DNA from: Actinoplanes palleronii
GTDB taxonomy: Bacteria > Actinomycetota > Actinomycetes > Mycobacteriales > Micromonosporaceae
Direction: 5' to 3'
Assembly: GCF_016862315.1 (NCBI RefSeq)
Contig: NZ_BOMS01000017.1
Span: forward strand, 1-64,000
DNA: 64,000 nucleotides
How positions within the stretch are numbered: the stretch's first letter is position 1; every line of letters starts with the position of its first letter. Below the pieces are notes generated by a model that worked only from the letters and a program-made list of their open reading frames with translations, did not search any database and was not told the origin of the DNA. The position numbers and the translations under genes are program-made. Below are positions 8,527 to 18,044 of this stretch, in pieces.

Positions 8527-9932
8527 CGTCGGAATTCCGCGAACAGCTCTACATCGGTGGCGCGTGGGTGCCGCCGGACTCCAGCGAGCGGATCGAGGTG
8601 GAGAACCCGTACACCGAGCAGGTGATCGGGCATGTCCCGGCCGGCACCGCGGAGGACGTGAACCTCGCCGTCTCCGCCGCCCGCCAGGCCTTCGACGGCT
8701 GGTCCGCGCTGCCGATCACCGAGCGCGGCGCCGCCCTCGACCGGCTGCACCAGGCGCTCGCCGCCCGCGCCGCCGAGATCGCCTGCACCGTCGGGCTCGA
8801 GCTGGGCACGCCCCTCAAGATCGCTCAGGCGGTCCAGGCGGGCCTGCCGCTCACGGTCCTTCGAGGGTACGCGGACCTGGCTCTGCGGCAGGCCGAGGAG
8901 CAGACGATCGGCAACTCGCTGATCGTGCGGGAAGCGGCCGGCGTGGTCGGTGCGATCACCCCGTGGAACTACCCGCTGCACCAGGTGGTGGCGAAGGTCG
9001 GCGCGGCCCTGGCGGCCGGCTGCACCGTGGTGCTCAAGCCCAGCGAGCTCACCCCGCTGGTGGCGTACCTGCTGGCCGACGCGGCCGACGAGGCGGGACT
9101 GCCGCCCGGCGTGCTCAACCTGGTCACCGGCACCGGTCAGGCGGTCGGCGCGGCGATCGCCGGCCACCCGGACATCGACATGATCTCGTTCACCGGCTCG
9201 ACCGCGACCGGCCGCGCCATCACGCACGCCGCGGCCGACCGGATCGCCAAGGTCTCGCTGGAGCTCGGCGGCAAGTCGGCGAACGTCATCCTGGACGACG
9301 CCGACCTGGTCAAGGCGGTCAAGGTCGGTGTCGGCAACGCGTTCCTCAACTCCGGGCAGACCTGCACGGCGTGGACCCGGATGCTGGTGCACCGCAGCCA
9401 CTACGACGAGGCCGTGACGCTGGCCGCGAAGACCGCCGCGGGATACACCGTCGGCGATCCGTTCGACCCGGCCACCCGGCTCGGGCCGCTGGTCTCCGCG
9501 ACCCAGCGCGAGCGGGTGCGCGGCTTCATCGAGCGGGCCACCGCCCGCCTGGTGGCCGGCGGGCTGGACGCGCCGGTGCCGGACACCGGCCACTTCGTCG
9601 CGCCGACCGTGTTCGCCGACGTCGACCCGGAGAGCGAGCTGGCCCAGGAGGAGATCTTCGGCCCGGTGCTGTCGATCATTCCGTTCGACACCGACGACGA
9701 GGCCGTGGCGATCGCCAACAACTCGAAGTACGGCCTGGCCGGCGGCGTCTGGGGCGGTGCCGAGCACGCCCTCGCGGTGGCCCGGCGGATCCGCACCGGC
9801 GCGGTCGACGTGAACGGTGGCGCGTTCAACCCGCTCGCCCCGTTCGGCGGGTACAAGCAGTCCGGCGTCGGCCGGGAGCTGGGCACGTTCGGCCTGGAGG
9901 AGTTCCAGCAGGTCAAGGCGATCCAGCGATGA
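8523..9932 (+). CDS. Aldehyde dehydrogenase, NAD(P)-dependent
   Basis: A 469-aa ALDH-superfamily enzyme oxidising an aldehyde to its acid. Catalytic residues are visible: Asn149 in TPWNYP, Lys172 in VLKPSE, Glu247 in [10 protein letters not shown] and the nucleophile Cys281 in NSGQTCTAW. The [15 protein letters not shown] segment near the C-terminus is typical. It sits between tetR and an alcohol dehydrogenase with 4-nt overlaps on both sides, so alcohol-to-aldehyde-to-acid oxidation in one operon is the natural reading. The acid product could feed the CoA ligase at 6243-7778. Confidence 0.9.
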   Translation: MTSEFREQLYIGGAWVPPDSSERIEVENPYTEQVIGHVPAGTAEDVNLAVSAARQAFDGWSALPITERGAALDRLHQALAARAAEIACTVGLELGTPLKIAQAVQAGLPLTVLRGYADLALRQAEEQTIGNSLIVREAAGVVGAITPWNYPLHQVVAKVGAALAAGCTVVLKPSELTPLVAYLLADAADEAGLPPGVLNLVTGTGQAVGAAIAGHPDIDMISFTGSTATGRAITHAAADRIAKVSLELGGKSANVILDDADLVKAVKVGVGNAFLNSGQTCTAWTRMLVHRSHYDEAVTLAAKTAAGYTVGDPFDPATRLGPLVSATQRERVRGFIERATARLVAGGLDAPVPDTGHFVAPTVFADVDPESELAQEEIFGPVLSIIPFDTDDEAVAIANNSKYGLAGGVWGGAEHALAVARRIRTGAVDVNGGAFNPLAPFGGYKQSGVGRELGTFGLEEFQQVKAIQR

Positions 9933-11014
9933 CCTACATCGCGGGACTGGTGGTCCGGGAGCAGGGCGTCCCGGCCACCGTCGAGGAGTTGCGGCTGCCC
10001 GAGGTCGGCCCCGGCCAGGTCCGGGTCCGGATCCGCGCGGCCGGGGTCTGCCACTCCGACCTCTCGATGATCAACGGGACGCTCCGGCCCCCGCACCCGC
10101 TGGTGCTCGGGCACGAGGCGGCCGGCGAGGTGGTCGAGGTCGGTGCGCACGTCACCCGGGCCGCGGTCGGTGACCACGTGGTGCTCAACTGGCAGCCGCC
10201 GTGCCGGAACTGCTGGTTCTGCGCGAACGGGCAGCCGTGGCTGTGCTCCACGTCGTCAGGTGTCGCCGCCCTGGAGAACGGGATGACCCTGGACGGCGAG
10301 CCGGTGCACGTGTGCCTCGGGCTCGGCGCGTTCGCGGAACAGGTGGTGGCGCCGGAGAACGCCGTCATCGTCGTACCCAAGGAATTGGATTGGGAAATGG
10401 CGGCGCTGCTCGGGTGCTCGGTGCTGACCGGGTCGGGTGCGGTCCGCAACACCGCGCAGGTGCGGCCGGGCGAGTCGGTGCTGGTCATCGGCCTCGGCGG
10501 GGTCGGCCTGTCGGTGGTCGCGGCGGCCCGGGCGGCCGGTGCCGGCCAGGTCATCGCGGTCGACGTCACCGAGGCGAAGAAGGGGCTGGCCGAGGCGGCC
10601 GGCGCGACCGACTTCGTGGTGTCCTCGGACGCGCTCTCCAAGGACGTCCGGGTCCGCACCGAGGGGCGCGGCGCCGACCATGCCATCGAGTGCGTCGGCC
10701 GGGCCTCGACGATCCGCGCGGCCTGGCGGGCCACCCGGCGCGGCGGCCAGGTCACCGTGGTCGGGATGGGCGCGGCCGACGACATGGTGCAGCTCGGCGC
10801 GCTGGACATCTTCTCGTCGGCGCGCACCCTGCGCGCCTCGGTCTACGGTCAGGCCGACCCGGACATCGAGGTGCCCGCGCTGGCCCGCGACGTGCTGGAG
10901 GGCCGGTTGTCCCTGGACCACCTGATCACCGACCGGATCGAGCTGGCCGACGTCCCGGCCGCCTTCGACCGGATGGCCAGGGGCGAGGGCGCCCGCTCCG
11001 TCGTCCGTCTCTGA
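9929..11014 (+). CDS. Zinc-dependent alcohol dehydrogenase (MDR)
   Basis: A 361-aa medium-chain dehydrogenase. Catalytic zinc ligands Cys41 (GVCHSD) and His62-Glu63 (GHEAAGEV) are present, as is the four-cysteine structural zinc lobe at 92, 95, 98 and 106. The Rossmann motif is [12 protein letters not shown]. The [12 protein letters not shown] segment resembles class III-type dehydrogenases, including the NDMA- or mycothiol-dependent enzymes of actinomycetes. It starts inside the ALDH stop (ATGA). It most likely converts an alcohol to the aldehyde used by the preceding gene product. Confidence 0.88.
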   Translation: MTYIAGLVVREQGVPATVEELRLPEVGPGQVRVRIRAAGVCHSDLSMINGTLRPPHPLVLGHEAAGEVVEVGAHVTRAAVGDHVVLNWQPPCRNCWFCANGQPWLCSTSSGVAALENGMTLDGEPVHVCLGLGAFAEQVVAPENAVIVVPKELDWEMAALLGCSVLTGSGAVRNTAQVRPGESVLVIGLGGVGLSVVAAARAAGAGQVIAVDVTEAKKGLAEAAGATDFVVSSDALSKDVRVRTEGRGADHAIECVGRASTIRAAWRATRRGGQVTVVGMGAADDMVQLGALDIFSSARTLRASVYGQADPDIEVPALARDVLEGRLSLDHLITDRIELADVPAAFDRMARGEGARSVVRL

Positions 11015-11040
11015 CGGATCCGTCGGCGCCCGGCCCGCGA

Positions 11041-11448
11041 TCATGCGGCCTGGGCGCCGGCGTTCTGGGTGCCGGCGCTCTGCGGAGCGGTGTCGGCCTT
11101 CTGCGGAGCGGTGCCGGCGTTCCGCGGGTCGGCGCTCTGCAGGATGTACAGGTCGTCGCCGAAGACCGCAGTGATCTGGAGGCGCCCGCCGAGTGCCTCG
11201 ACATACCGGCTGAGGGTCTCGACGGTGGAGACCTCGCCGCGCTCGATCTGGGAGACCCGGCCCTTGGTGACACCCATCCGCTCGGCGACCACGGCCTGGG
11301 TGAGCTTCAGCGCCTTGCGGCGCTCCGCGAGCCGGTAGCCGTCGATGTACGCCTGCGTCTGCCGGCGGGCCTCGGCGACCGCCTCCTCGCCGCCCGCCCG
11401 CTCGACGAATTCGGCACGGATGTCGCTCCATTTGTGGTAACCGGTCAT
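11041..11448 (-). CDS. XRE-family antitoxin (HigA-like)
   Basis: A 135-aa DNA-binding protein encoded directly after the toxin, with an ATGA overlap. The HTH is clear: ALKLTQAVVAERMGVTKGR then VSQIERGEVSTVETLSRYV. The N-terminal region (KWSDIRAEFVERAGG) is typical of HigA2/MqsA-like antitoxins paired with Gp49-type toxins. The last 25 residues are low-complexity (Ala, Gln, Thr) and come from 21-bp tandem repeats, so the tail length is probably variable. It is expected to bind the toxin and repress the operon. Confidence 0.85.
   Translation of the reverse strand: MTGYHKWSDIRAEFVERAGGEEAVAEARRQTQAYIDGYRLAERRKALKLTQAVVAERMGVTKGRVSQIERGEVSTVETLSRYVEALGGRLQITAVFGDDLYILQSADPRNAGTAPQKADTAPQSAGTQNAGAQAA
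11080..11121. repeat. 21-bp tandem repeat in antitoxin 3' end
   Basis: Two near-identical 21-bp units (CTGCGGAGCGGTG-x-CGGC-x-TT) in the final codons of the antitoxin gene, flanked by degenerate copies. They are in frame and give the Ala/Gln/Thr-rich tail. Confidence 0.6.
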
Positions 11449-11816
11449 TGCGGGCTCTCCTCGTTCTTGCGGTCTTCCAGGTACTCCGCGTACACCTGCT
11501 CGGCCGCGGGAATCGCTTGCCGATACCAACCATCCCAGTTGCCCGACTTGTCCCCGCCGATGAGCATGATCGCCGATCGCCACGGGTCGAAGACGAACAA
11601 GACACGAATGGCGCTGCGCCCGGTCGAGCCGGGCCGGAGCTCCTTCATGTTGTGCAGCTCCGAGTCTTCTATCCGGTCGACGAGCGGCCGTCCCAGTCGG
11701 GGGCCTACTTCGGCGAGCCGGTCGATCGCTTGCACCAAGTGCTGCAGCGAGACCTCGTCGAGTGTCTCGGACCAGCTGCGGAATTCGTCGGTTGCGATGA
11801 TCTCCCATTCGTCCAC
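11445..11816 (-). CDS. HigB/RelE-superfamily toxin (Gp49-like)
   Basis: A 123-aa protein of the phage-derived Gp49-like/HigB toxin group, predicted to be a ribosome-dependent mRNA interferase. Features: N-terminal EFRSWSETLDE, the segment LGRPLVDRIEDSELHNMKELRPGSTGRSAIRVLF with basic residues, and FVFDPWRSAIMLIGGDKSG. The order toxin-then-antitoxin is typical of HigBA. It starts at GTG 11816, and a TATACT box on the minus strand ends 10 nt before it, so the mRNA may have a very short leader or none. Confidence 0.85.
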   Translation of the reverse strand: MDEWEIIATDEFRSWSETLDEVSLQHLVQAIDRLAEVGPRLGRPLVDRIEDSELHNMKELRPGSTGRSAIRVLFVFDPWRSAIMLIGGDKSGNWDGWYRQAIPAAEQVYAEYLEDRKNEESPQ

Positions 11817-11825
11817 GGATCTGGA

Positions 11826-11843
11826 GTATAGGAAATTCTACAC
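11826..11843. promoter_or_regulatory. Promoter and candidate autoregulatory operator of the toxin-antitoxin operon
   Basis: On the plus strand GTATAG-GAAATT-CTACAC forms an inverted repeat with 5 of 6 matching arm bases. Read on the minus strand it contains TATACT, a good -10 box, 10 nt before the toxin GTG. A repressor bound here would block its own promoter, as HigA proteins do. Inferred. Confidence 0.55.
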
Positions 11844-11931
11844 CTGACTAGCCGGACAGGAAGTGCGATGGATGTCGGATAGGTGATGGAGGTGGGTGGG
11901 GGCTCGGTGACATCGTGCGGCGGTGGGGGAG

Positions 11932-14517
11932 ATGACTGCCGGGGGCGGGCTGCTGGAACGGGCCGGGCACCTCGAGGCGCTGCACCGGGCACATGCGACG
12001 GTCCGGGACGGGCACGGCGGTGTCCTGGTGCTGCTCGGTGGCGAGGCCGGCGGCGGGAAGACCGCGCTGGTCCGGCGGTTCCGGGCGGAGTGCCGGTCGA
12101 GCCGGCCGGTGCTCTGGGGCGGCTGCGATCCGCTCTTCACGCCGCGGCCGCTGGGGCCGTTCCTGGAGATCGCGCAGGACGACCACGGGACGATCGGGCA
12201 GCTGATCGACCGCGGGGCCAAGCCGTACGACCTGGCCACCGGCATCATCCGGGACGCGCGGGAGAACCCCGGCCTGGTGTGCGTGCTGGAGGACCTGCAC
12301 TGGGCCGACGAGGCCACCCTTGACGTGCTCAGCCTGCTCGGCCGGCGCATCGGCACCGTCCCGGCGCTGCTGATCGCGACGTACCGCAGTGACGAGGTGG
12401 GCCGCGGGCATCCGCTGAGCCGGCTGCTCGGTGAGCTGCAGGGCGAGGCGATCCACCGGATGGGTGTCGAGCCGCTGTCGGCGGAGGCGGTCGGCGCGCT
12501 GGCCGCCTCGCACGGGCGCGACGGCGCGGCGCTGCACCGGGCCACCTGCGGCAACCCGTTCTTCGTGACCGAGGTGCTGGCCCGCGACGACGGTGACGTG
12601 CCGCTGACCGTGCGCGACGCGGTGCTGGCCCGGGCCGCCCGGCTCAGCCCGGAGGCCGCGGTGGTGCTGGACGCCGTCTCGGTCACCCCGCCGTACGCGG
12701 AACTGCGCCTCCTGGACGTGACCGGCGGCCTGGACGAAGCGCTGCGCTCCGGCATGCTGGAGAGCGTGCCCGGCGGGGTGGCGTTCCGGCACGAGCTGGC
12801 CCGGATCACCGTCGAGGAGTCGCTCGCCCCGCATCGGCGCAGGGAGTTGCACCGCGGTGTGCTGCGCGCGCTGCTGGCCGAGCCGGAGAAGGCCGACCCG
12901 AGCCGGCTCGTGCACCACGCGGAGGCGGCCGGGGACACCGCGGTCGTGCTGGCCTGGGCGCCACGCGCCGCCGAGCAGGCGGCCGCCTCGGGTGCGCACC
13001 GGGAGGCCGCCGCGCAGTACGCCCGGGCACTGCGGTTCGCCACCGGCCTGGACCCGGCGGCCCGGGCCGACCTGCTGGAACGCCGCTCCTACGAGTGTTA
13101 CCTGACCGAGCAGACCCAGGAGTCGATCGAGGCGTTGCAGGCCGCGATCCGGGAACGCCGGCAGGTCGGTGACCGGATCGGTGAGGGCACCGCGCTGTCG
13201 CACCTGTCCCGGCGGCTGTGGTGCGGCGGGTACACCGACGGGACGATCGAGGCCGGGCGCGAGGCGCTGCGGCTGCTCGACACGCCCGGGGCGGGTGCGG
13301 AACTGGCGGTGGCGTACACGAACCAGTCGTCGGTGGCGCTCAACATCGAGGAGTACGCCGACACCATGGCGATGGGCACCCGGGCGGTGCGGCTGGGTGA
13401 GCGGCACGACCTGCCCGAGGTGGTGGTGCACAGCCTGAACAACATGGGCACCATGCAGCTGCTGGCCGGCGAGCCGGAGGGCATCGGCAAGCTGGAGCGC
13501 AGTCTGGCGCTGGCCGAGCGGGAGGGCCTGGAGGAGCACGTGGGGCGGGCGTACATCCACGCCGGTTGGGCGATGACGCGCGTCCGTTCGTACCATTTGT
13601 CGTCCTGGTTGGACCGCGGCGTGACCGCCTGCGCCGACCTGGGACTGGAGGCGTGGAAGCATTACGTGCTCGCCTACCGGGCCCGCTATCACCTGGATCT
13701 GGGCCGGTGGGAGCGGGCCGTCGCGGACGCCGAGGAGGTGCTGCGCGACGCCAAGCCGGTGCCGTTGTTGCGGACCCTGGCGCTCAGCGTGCTCGGGCTG
13801 GTCCGGGCCCGGCGCGGCGACGGCGACCCGTGGGCGGCCCTGGACGAGGCGCTCGCGCTCACCGTCGGGCGCGTCGAGCTGCAGTACCTGGCGCCGGTGG
13901 TGACGGCCCGGGCCGAGGCGGCCTGGCTGGCCGGCGCGCCGGTGGCCGGGGAGATCGCCGCGACCTGGGAGCTGGCGTCCCGGCGCGGGGCGGTCTGGGT
14001 CCTCGGCGAACTCGCCTGGCTGCGCCGGCTGGCCGGGGATCCGTCCTTGCCGGAAACAGGGACGGAGCTGCTCGAGCCCTACGCGTTGCAGCTCGCCGGC
14101 GACGTGACCGGGGCCGCGGAACGCTGGCGCAAGCGCGACTGCGGCTATGACGCGGCCCTGGCCCTGGCCGGTGGCTCGGACGAGGCGAGCCTGCGGGCCG
14201 CGCTCGACGGGTTCCAGCGGCTCGGCGCCCGCCCGGCCGCCGCGATCGTCACCCGCCGGTTGCGGTCCCGGGGTGTCCGGGACATCCCGCGCGGCCCGCA
14301 GCGCTGGACCCGGGGCAACCCGGCCGAGCTGACCCGCCGCGAGGTCGAGGTGCTGGGCCTGGTGCAGCAGGGGCTGTCGAATGTGGAGATCGCCGAGCGG
14401 CTGTTCCTGTCGACCAAGACGGTCCATCACCACGTCTCGGCGATCCTGCGCAAGCTCGGCGTGGCCCGGCGGGGTCAGGCCGTGGCCGAGGCTGCCCGGC
14501 GCGGCCTGACCTCCTAG
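11932..14517 (+). CDS. LAL-type LuxR transcriptional activator with AAA ATPase
   Basis: An 861-aa large ATP-binding LuxR-family regulator. Walker A is GGEAGGGKT (36-44), Walker B is the LVCVLEDLHWADEA segment. A long helical TPR-like middle follows, and a C-terminal LuxR HTH (LTRREVEVLGLVQQGLSNVE, then IAERLFLSTKTVHHHVSAIL). Such regulators usually activate nearby genes after sensing a ligand. An in-frame GTG at 11923 is an alternative start; GGGGAG lies directly against the ATG. It stands alone, divergent from the toxin-antitoxin pair and convergent with the tetR that ends the catabolic island (4-bp overlap). Its target is not evident. Confidence 0.9.
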   Translation: MTAGGGLLERAGHLEALHRAHATVRDGHGGVLVLLGGEAGGGKTALVRRFRAECRSSRPVLWGGCDPLFTPRPLGPFLEIAQDDHGTIGQLIDRGAKPYDLATGIIRDARENPGLVCVLEDLHWADEATLDVLSLLGRRIGTVPALLIATYRSDEVGRGHPLSRLLGELQGEAIHRMGVEPLSAEAVGALAASHGRDGAALHRATCGNPFFVTEVLARDDGDVPLTVRDAVLARAARLSPEAAVVLDAVSVTPPYAELRLLDVTGGLDEALRSGMLESVPGGVAFRHELARITVEESLAPHRRRELHRGVLRALLAEPEKADPSRLVHHAEAAGDTAVVLAWAPRAAEQAAASGAHREAAAQYARALRFATGLDPAARADLLERRSYECYLTEQTQESIEALQAAIRERRQVGDRIGEGTALSHLSRRLWCGGYTDGTIEAGREALRLLDTPGAGAELAVAYTNQSSVALNIEEYADTMAMGTRAVRLGERHDLPEVVVHSLNNMGTMQLLAGEPEGIGKLERSLALAEREGLEEHVGRAYIHAGWAMTRVRSYHLSSWLDRGVTACADLGLEAWKHYVLAYRARYHLDLGRWERAVADAEEVLRDAKPVPLLRTLALSVLGLVRARRGDGDPWAALDEALALTVGRVELQYLAPVVTARAEAAWLAGAPVAGEIAATWELASRRGAVWVLGELAWLRRLAGDPSLPETGTELLEPYALQLAGDVTGAAERWRKRDCGYDAALALAGGSDEASLRAALDGFQRLGARPAAAIVTRRLRSRGVRDIPRGPQRWTRGNPAELTRREVEVLGLVQQGLSNVEIAERLFLSTKTVHHHVSAILRKLGVARRGQAVAEAARRGLTS

Positions 14518-15089
14518 CTCAGCAGGGCGCGGACCCCGCGGGCCAGCGCGGCCTGCGCGGCCTCCACCGGCAGGTCCATGGCCTCACGCCAGGTCGACCA
14601 GGCCGGCCACAGGCTGATCGCGGTCAGCGCGTTCAGCAGGTCCTCGTCGGTGCCGATCTCCGGCCCGAACGTACTGGTCAGCTCGTCGCGGACTCGGGAG
14701 ACGTGCATCCGCCGGTAGCTCTGCAGCGCGCTGGAGAACGGCTCCTTCAGGGCGGACGCCCGCGCCGCCGGTCCGATCTCCTCGAGCAGCCGGACCCGCT
14801 GCCGGCAGAACGCGTCGATCCGGTCGGGCAGCGGCAGGTCCGCCGGGACCGGCCGGTACGACGCGTCGCGCTGCTCCAGCACCCGCTGACCGCTCGCCGC
14901 CATCAGCGCCTCCATGTCGGCGAAGTGGCTCCACAGTGCCCGGAGCGAGACCCCGGCCAGCTTGGCGATCCGGTCGGCGGTCGGGCGCAGGTCACCCTCG
15001 GCGATCAGCCGGAGGTGGGCGTCGACGATCGCGGTGCGGGTCCGTTCGGACCGGGCGGTGCGACCGTCGACGCGCGGTGGTTGGGTCAC
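14514..15089 (-). CDS. TetR-family regulator of the catabolic island
   Basis: A 191-aa TetR-type protein. The HTH is [18 protein letters not shown] followed by [20 protein letters not shown]. It starts with GTG 15089 overlapping the acyl-CoA dehydrogenase stop (GTGA) and has GGAG 6 nt upstream, so it is the last gene of the minus-strand SDR-SDR-kinase-ACAD-tetR operon. It is the best candidate to bind the two CACT-N3-AGTG operators at 18810 and 23494. The ligand is probably a CoA ester of the pathway (inference). Confidence 0.85.
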   Translation of the reverse strand: MTQPPRVDGRTARSERTRTAIVDAHLRLIAEGDLRPTADRIAKLAGVSLRALWSHFADMEALMAASGQRVLEQRDASYRPVPADLPLPDRIDAFCRQRVRLLEEIGPAARASALKEPFSSALQSYRRMHVSRVRDELTSTFGPEIGTDEDLLNALTAISLWPAWSTWREAMDLPVEAAQAALARGVRALLS

Positions 15090-16291
15090 GAACGGCTCCG
15101 GTACCGGTTCAGCTCGCGCCGGGCGAGCGACCGCTTGTGCACCTCGTCCGGGCCGTCGGCGAGCCGCAGCGTCCGGGCTCCGGCCCACAGCGCGGCGAGC
15201 GGCGTGTCCTGGCTGACCCCGGCCGCGCCGTGCGTCTGGATCGCCTTGTCCAGGATCCACTCCACGGTCGCCGGCACCATGATCTTGATGGACTGGATCT
15301 CGGTGTGCGCGCCCTTGTTGCCGACCGTGTCCATCAGCCAGGCGGCCTTGAGCACCAGCAGCCGGGCCTGCTCGATCCGGACCCGGGACTCGGCGATCCA
15401 GTCCTGGATCACGCCCTGCTCGGCGAGCGGCTTGCCGAACGGGGTGCGGGCCAGCGCGCGGACGCACATCAGCTCCAGCGCGCGTTCGGCCATCCCGATC
15501 AGCCGCATGCAGTGGTGGATCCGGCCGGGCCCGAGCCGGGCCTGGGAGATCGCGAAACCGCCGCCCTCGACGCCGATCAGGTTCGCGGCCGGCACCCGGA
15601 CGTTCTCGAAGACCAGCTCGGCGTGGCCGCCGTGGTCGCCGTCGGCGTAGCCGAACACGGTCATGCCGCGCTTGACGGTCAGGCCGGGGGTGTCCCGCGG
15701 GACCAGGATCTGGCTCTGCTGCACGTGCCGGGCCGCGTCCGGGTCGGTCTTGCCCATCACGATGAAGATCTTGCAGTGCGGGTTCATCGCGCCGGTGATG
15801 TAGAACTTGCGGCCGTTGATGACGTAGTCGTCGCCGTCCCGCTCGATCCGGGTGCCGATGTTGGTGGCGTCCGACGACGCGACCTGCGGCTCGGTCATCG
15901 CGAAAGCGGACCGGATCTCACCGGCCAGCAGCGGCGTCAGCCAGCGTTCCTGCTGCTCAGGCGTGCCGAATTCGGCGAGCACCTCCATGTTGCCGGTGTC
16001 CGGTGCGGCGCAGTTCAGCGCGGCCGGCGCGATCGACGGGCTGCGCCCGGTGATCTCGGCGAGCGGTGCGTACTGCAGGTTGGTCAGCCCGGCGCCGTGC
16101 TCACCGGGGAGGAACAGGTTCCAGAGGCCGGCGTCCTTGGCCTTCGACTGCAGTTCCTTGAGTACGGCCGGGGGCTCCCAGCCGTCACCTTCCGCGTGAT
16201 AGCCGGCCTCGACCGGGTACACGTGCTCCTCCATGAACGCGAGCAGCCGCTTGCGGTAGTCCTCGGTCGTCGCGTCGAACTCGAAGTCCAT
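15086..16291 (-). CDS. Acyl-CoA dehydrogenase, ACAD10/11-like
   Basis: A 401-aa FAD enzyme of the acyl-CoA dehydrogenase family. Conserved parts are seen in order: [16 protein letters not shown], the flavin/substrate region with [13 protein letters not shown], the helix [17 protein letters not shown], and the end segment [10 protein letters not shown] (about 379-385). The DGPDEVH ending replaces the Y-E-G-T type ending of ordinary fatty-acid enzymes and is found in ACAD10/ACAD11 and LvaC-type proteins. Its start overlaps the stop of the APH-like kinase by one base (TGATG). The pairing of these two proteins mirrors the two halves of human ACAD10/11. Confidence 0.87.
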   Translation of the reverse strand: MDFEFDATTEDYRKRLLAFMEEHVYPVEAGYHAEGDGWEPPAVLKELQSKAKDAGLWNLFLPGEHGAGLTNLQYAPLAEITGRSPSIAPAALNCAAPDTGNMEVLAEFGTPEQQERWLTPLLAGEIRSAFAMTEPQVASSDATNIGTRIERDGDDYVINGRKFYITGAMNPHCKIFIVMGKTDPDAARHVQQSQILVPRDTPGLTVKRGMTVFGYADGDHGGHAELVFENVRVPAANLIGVEGGGFAISQARLGPGRIHHCMRLIGMAERALELMCVRALARTPFGKPLAEQGVIQDWIAESRVRIEQARLLVLKAAWLMDTVGNKGAHTEIQSIKIMVPATVEWILDKAIQTHGAAGVSQDTPLAALWAGARTLRLADGPDEVHKRSLARRELNRYRSRS

Positions 16292-17271
16292 CAGTGTCCT
16301 TCCAGCGCTCGGTGGCCCTGCTCGATGAGGTCGGGCACCATCGCGCCCACGGTGTCGAAGCCGGCGCCGACGGTCTGGCCCTTGGTGTAGCGGTAGTGCA
16401 CGCCCTCCAGGATGACGGCGAGCTTGAACGCGGCGAACCCGACGTACCAGTGCAGGTCGCCGACGTCGCGCCCGCTGCGCTGCGCGTACCGGGTGGCCAT
16501 CTCGTCGAGCGACGGGTGGCCGGGCAGGTCGATCGGCGCGAACGGCCTGCCGTCCTTGATCAGCAGCGGGCGTCCGGCGTAGACCAGCATCAGGGCGAGG
16601 TCGCTGAGCGGGTCACCGAGCGTCGACATCTCCCAGTCGAGGACCGCGTTCACTTCGAGATCAGGACCGATGAGTACGTTGTCGAGCCGGAAGTCGCCGT
16701 GCACGACGGCGCCGGGTCCACCGGCCGGGATGTCGGCGGCCAGCCGGGCGTGCAGCTCCTCGATGCCGGAGAGGTCCCGGCTGCGCGACGCGTCGAGCTG
16801 CTGCTTCCAGCGGCGCACCTGCCGGGCGTTGAAGCCCTCCGCCTTGCCGAAGTCGCCGAGCCCGATCTCCGCCGGGACGAGTGCGTGCAGGTCGGCGAGG
16901 GTGTCGACCAGGGTGAGGGTCAGGGACCCGATGTCGATCTTTTCGAGATGAGCGACGTCCCGGTAGATCGTCCCGTCGACGTGCTCCATCAGGTAGAACG
17001 GCGCCCCGATCACCTCGGTGTCGGTGCACAGCCGGACCGGCGCGGGCACCGGGAACCCGGCCGCGGACAGCGCCGCGAGGACCTTGTGCTCGCGGACCAT
17101 GTCGTGGGCGGTCGGCAGCACGTGGCCGAGCGGCGGGCGGCGCAGCACCCAGCGGTTCGTCCCGTCGGTCACCGCGTACGTCAGGTTCGACCGGCCGCCG
17201 GCGAACATCGTCGCGGTCAGCGGCGGACTGTCCAGATAGGCCTGGAGCTTGTCCAGGTCGAGGCCCTTCAT
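16291..17271 (-). CDS. APH-like kinase, ACAD10/11 (LvaA)-type phosphotransferase
   Basis: A 326-aa protein-kinase-fold phosphotransferase. Nucleotide loop [12 protein letters not shown], catalytic loop HGDFRLDN (191-198) and metal site [12 protein letters not shown] (210-221) are intact. The [13 protein letters not shown] segment and the [18 protein letters not shown] end are typical of the kinase half of ACAD10/11, not of antibiotic kinases. Those proteins phosphorylate the 4-hydroxyl of 4-hydroxyacyl-CoAs before the dehydrogenase half acts. Position directly before the ACAD gene supports that role. Confidence 0.85.
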   Translation of the reverse strand: MKGLDLDKLQAYLDSPPLTATMFAGGRSNLTYAVTDGTNRWVLRRPPLGHVLPTAHDMVREHKVLAALSAAGFPVPAPVRLCTDTEVIGAPFYLMEHVDGTIYRDVAHLEKIDIGSLTLTLVDTLADLHALVPAEIGLGDFGKAEGFNARQVRRWKQQLDASRSRDLSGIEELHARLAADIPAGGPGAVVHGDFRLDNVLIGPDLEVNAVLDWEMSTLGDPLSDLALMLVYAGRPLLIKDGRPFAPIDLPGHPSLDEMATRYAQRSGRDVGDLHWYVGFAAFKLAVILEGVHYRYTKGQTVGAGFDTVGAMVPDLIEQGHRALEGH

Positions 17272-18044
17272 GACGTGGTGCCCTCGAAGCCGCGCTGCAT
17301 CTTGTTCATGCCACCCAGCCAACGGTCCGGGTCGGTGGCGCGCAAGCGGTAGTACTCGGCGACCTCCGGGTGCGGGAGGATCAGGAACCCGGTGCCGTCC
17401 AGTCCCGCGGCGACCACGTCGGCGACCGCGGACGGTTCCAGCGCGCCCTCGGCGAGCAGGGCCGCGCTGCCGCTGCCGCGGGCGTTGCCGCCGGTCAGCA
17501 TGTCGGTGCGGACACCCTGCGGGCAGAGCGCCTGGACGGTCAGGCCGCGGTGGGCGTAGGTGGCACGCAGCCACTCGGCGTAGGCCAGCGCGGCGTGTTT
17601 GGTGACCGCGTACGACGCGCTGCCCAGCAGGGTCAGCAGCCCGGCCGCGCTCACCGTGATCAGCAGCCGCTTCGGCGTCCCGGCGTCCAGCCACGTCGGC
17701 AGCAGCGCCCGGGTGACGTAGACGTGCGACAGCACGTTCACCGCGTAGTCGCGTTCCCAGAGCTGGTCGGGTGTGTTCTCGTCGCCGGCGGAGAGCACAC
17801 CGGCGTTCGAGCAGAACAGGTCGATCCCGCCCAGGTGCGCCTCGGCGGCGGCGACCAGCCGTCGTACGTCGGACTCGGACGCCACGTCGGCAGCGACCGC
17901 GAGGGCGCCGATCTCCTTGGCCACCGCGGACGCCGCGTCGGGGTTGATGTCGCTGACCACGACCTGATCGCCGTCGGCGGCGAACCGCCGGGCGAGCGCC
18001 GCGCCGATCCCGCCGCCGGCGCCGGTCACCACGACCCGCCTCAT
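17268..18044 (-). CDS. Short-chain dehydrogenase/reductase
   Basis: A 258-aa classical SDR. Cofactor motif TGAGGGIG (7-14), SNAG at 79-82, catalytic Ser132, Tyr145 and Lys149 (YAVTK). An acidic residue after the second strand (SDIN) favours NAD over NADP. The C-terminal tail (EVAEYYRLRATDPDRWLGGM) is common in SDRs of acyl-CoA or hydroxy-acid clusters. Its stop overlaps the kinase start and its start overlaps the upstream SDR stop, so all are one operon. The substrate is probably a hydroxyacyl or ketoacyl derivative (inference). Confidence 0.85.
   Translation of the reverse strand: MRRVVVTGAGGGIGAALARRFAADGDQVVVSDINPDAASAVAKEIGALAVAADVASESDVRRLVAAAEAHLGGIDLFCSNAGVLSAGDENTPDQLWERDYAVNVLSHVYVTRALLPTWLDAGTPKRLLITVSAAGLLTLLGSASYAVTKHAALAYAEWLRATYAHRGLTVQALCPQGVRTDMLTGGNARGSGSAALLAEGALEPSAVADVVAAGLDGTGFLILPHPEVAEYYRLRATDPDRWLGGMNKMQRGFEGTTS

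Noticed and set aside
11848..14433. 861-codon antisense frame opposite the LAL regulator
   Set aside because: Same GC artefact. The sense frame has Walker and LuxR motifs; the antisense has none.
16291..17271. Aminoglycoside resistance kinase
   Set aside because: The fold is shared, but the sequence context (ACAD neighbour, [13 protein letters not shown] segment) fits the ACAD10/11 kinase group and not antibiotic kinases.
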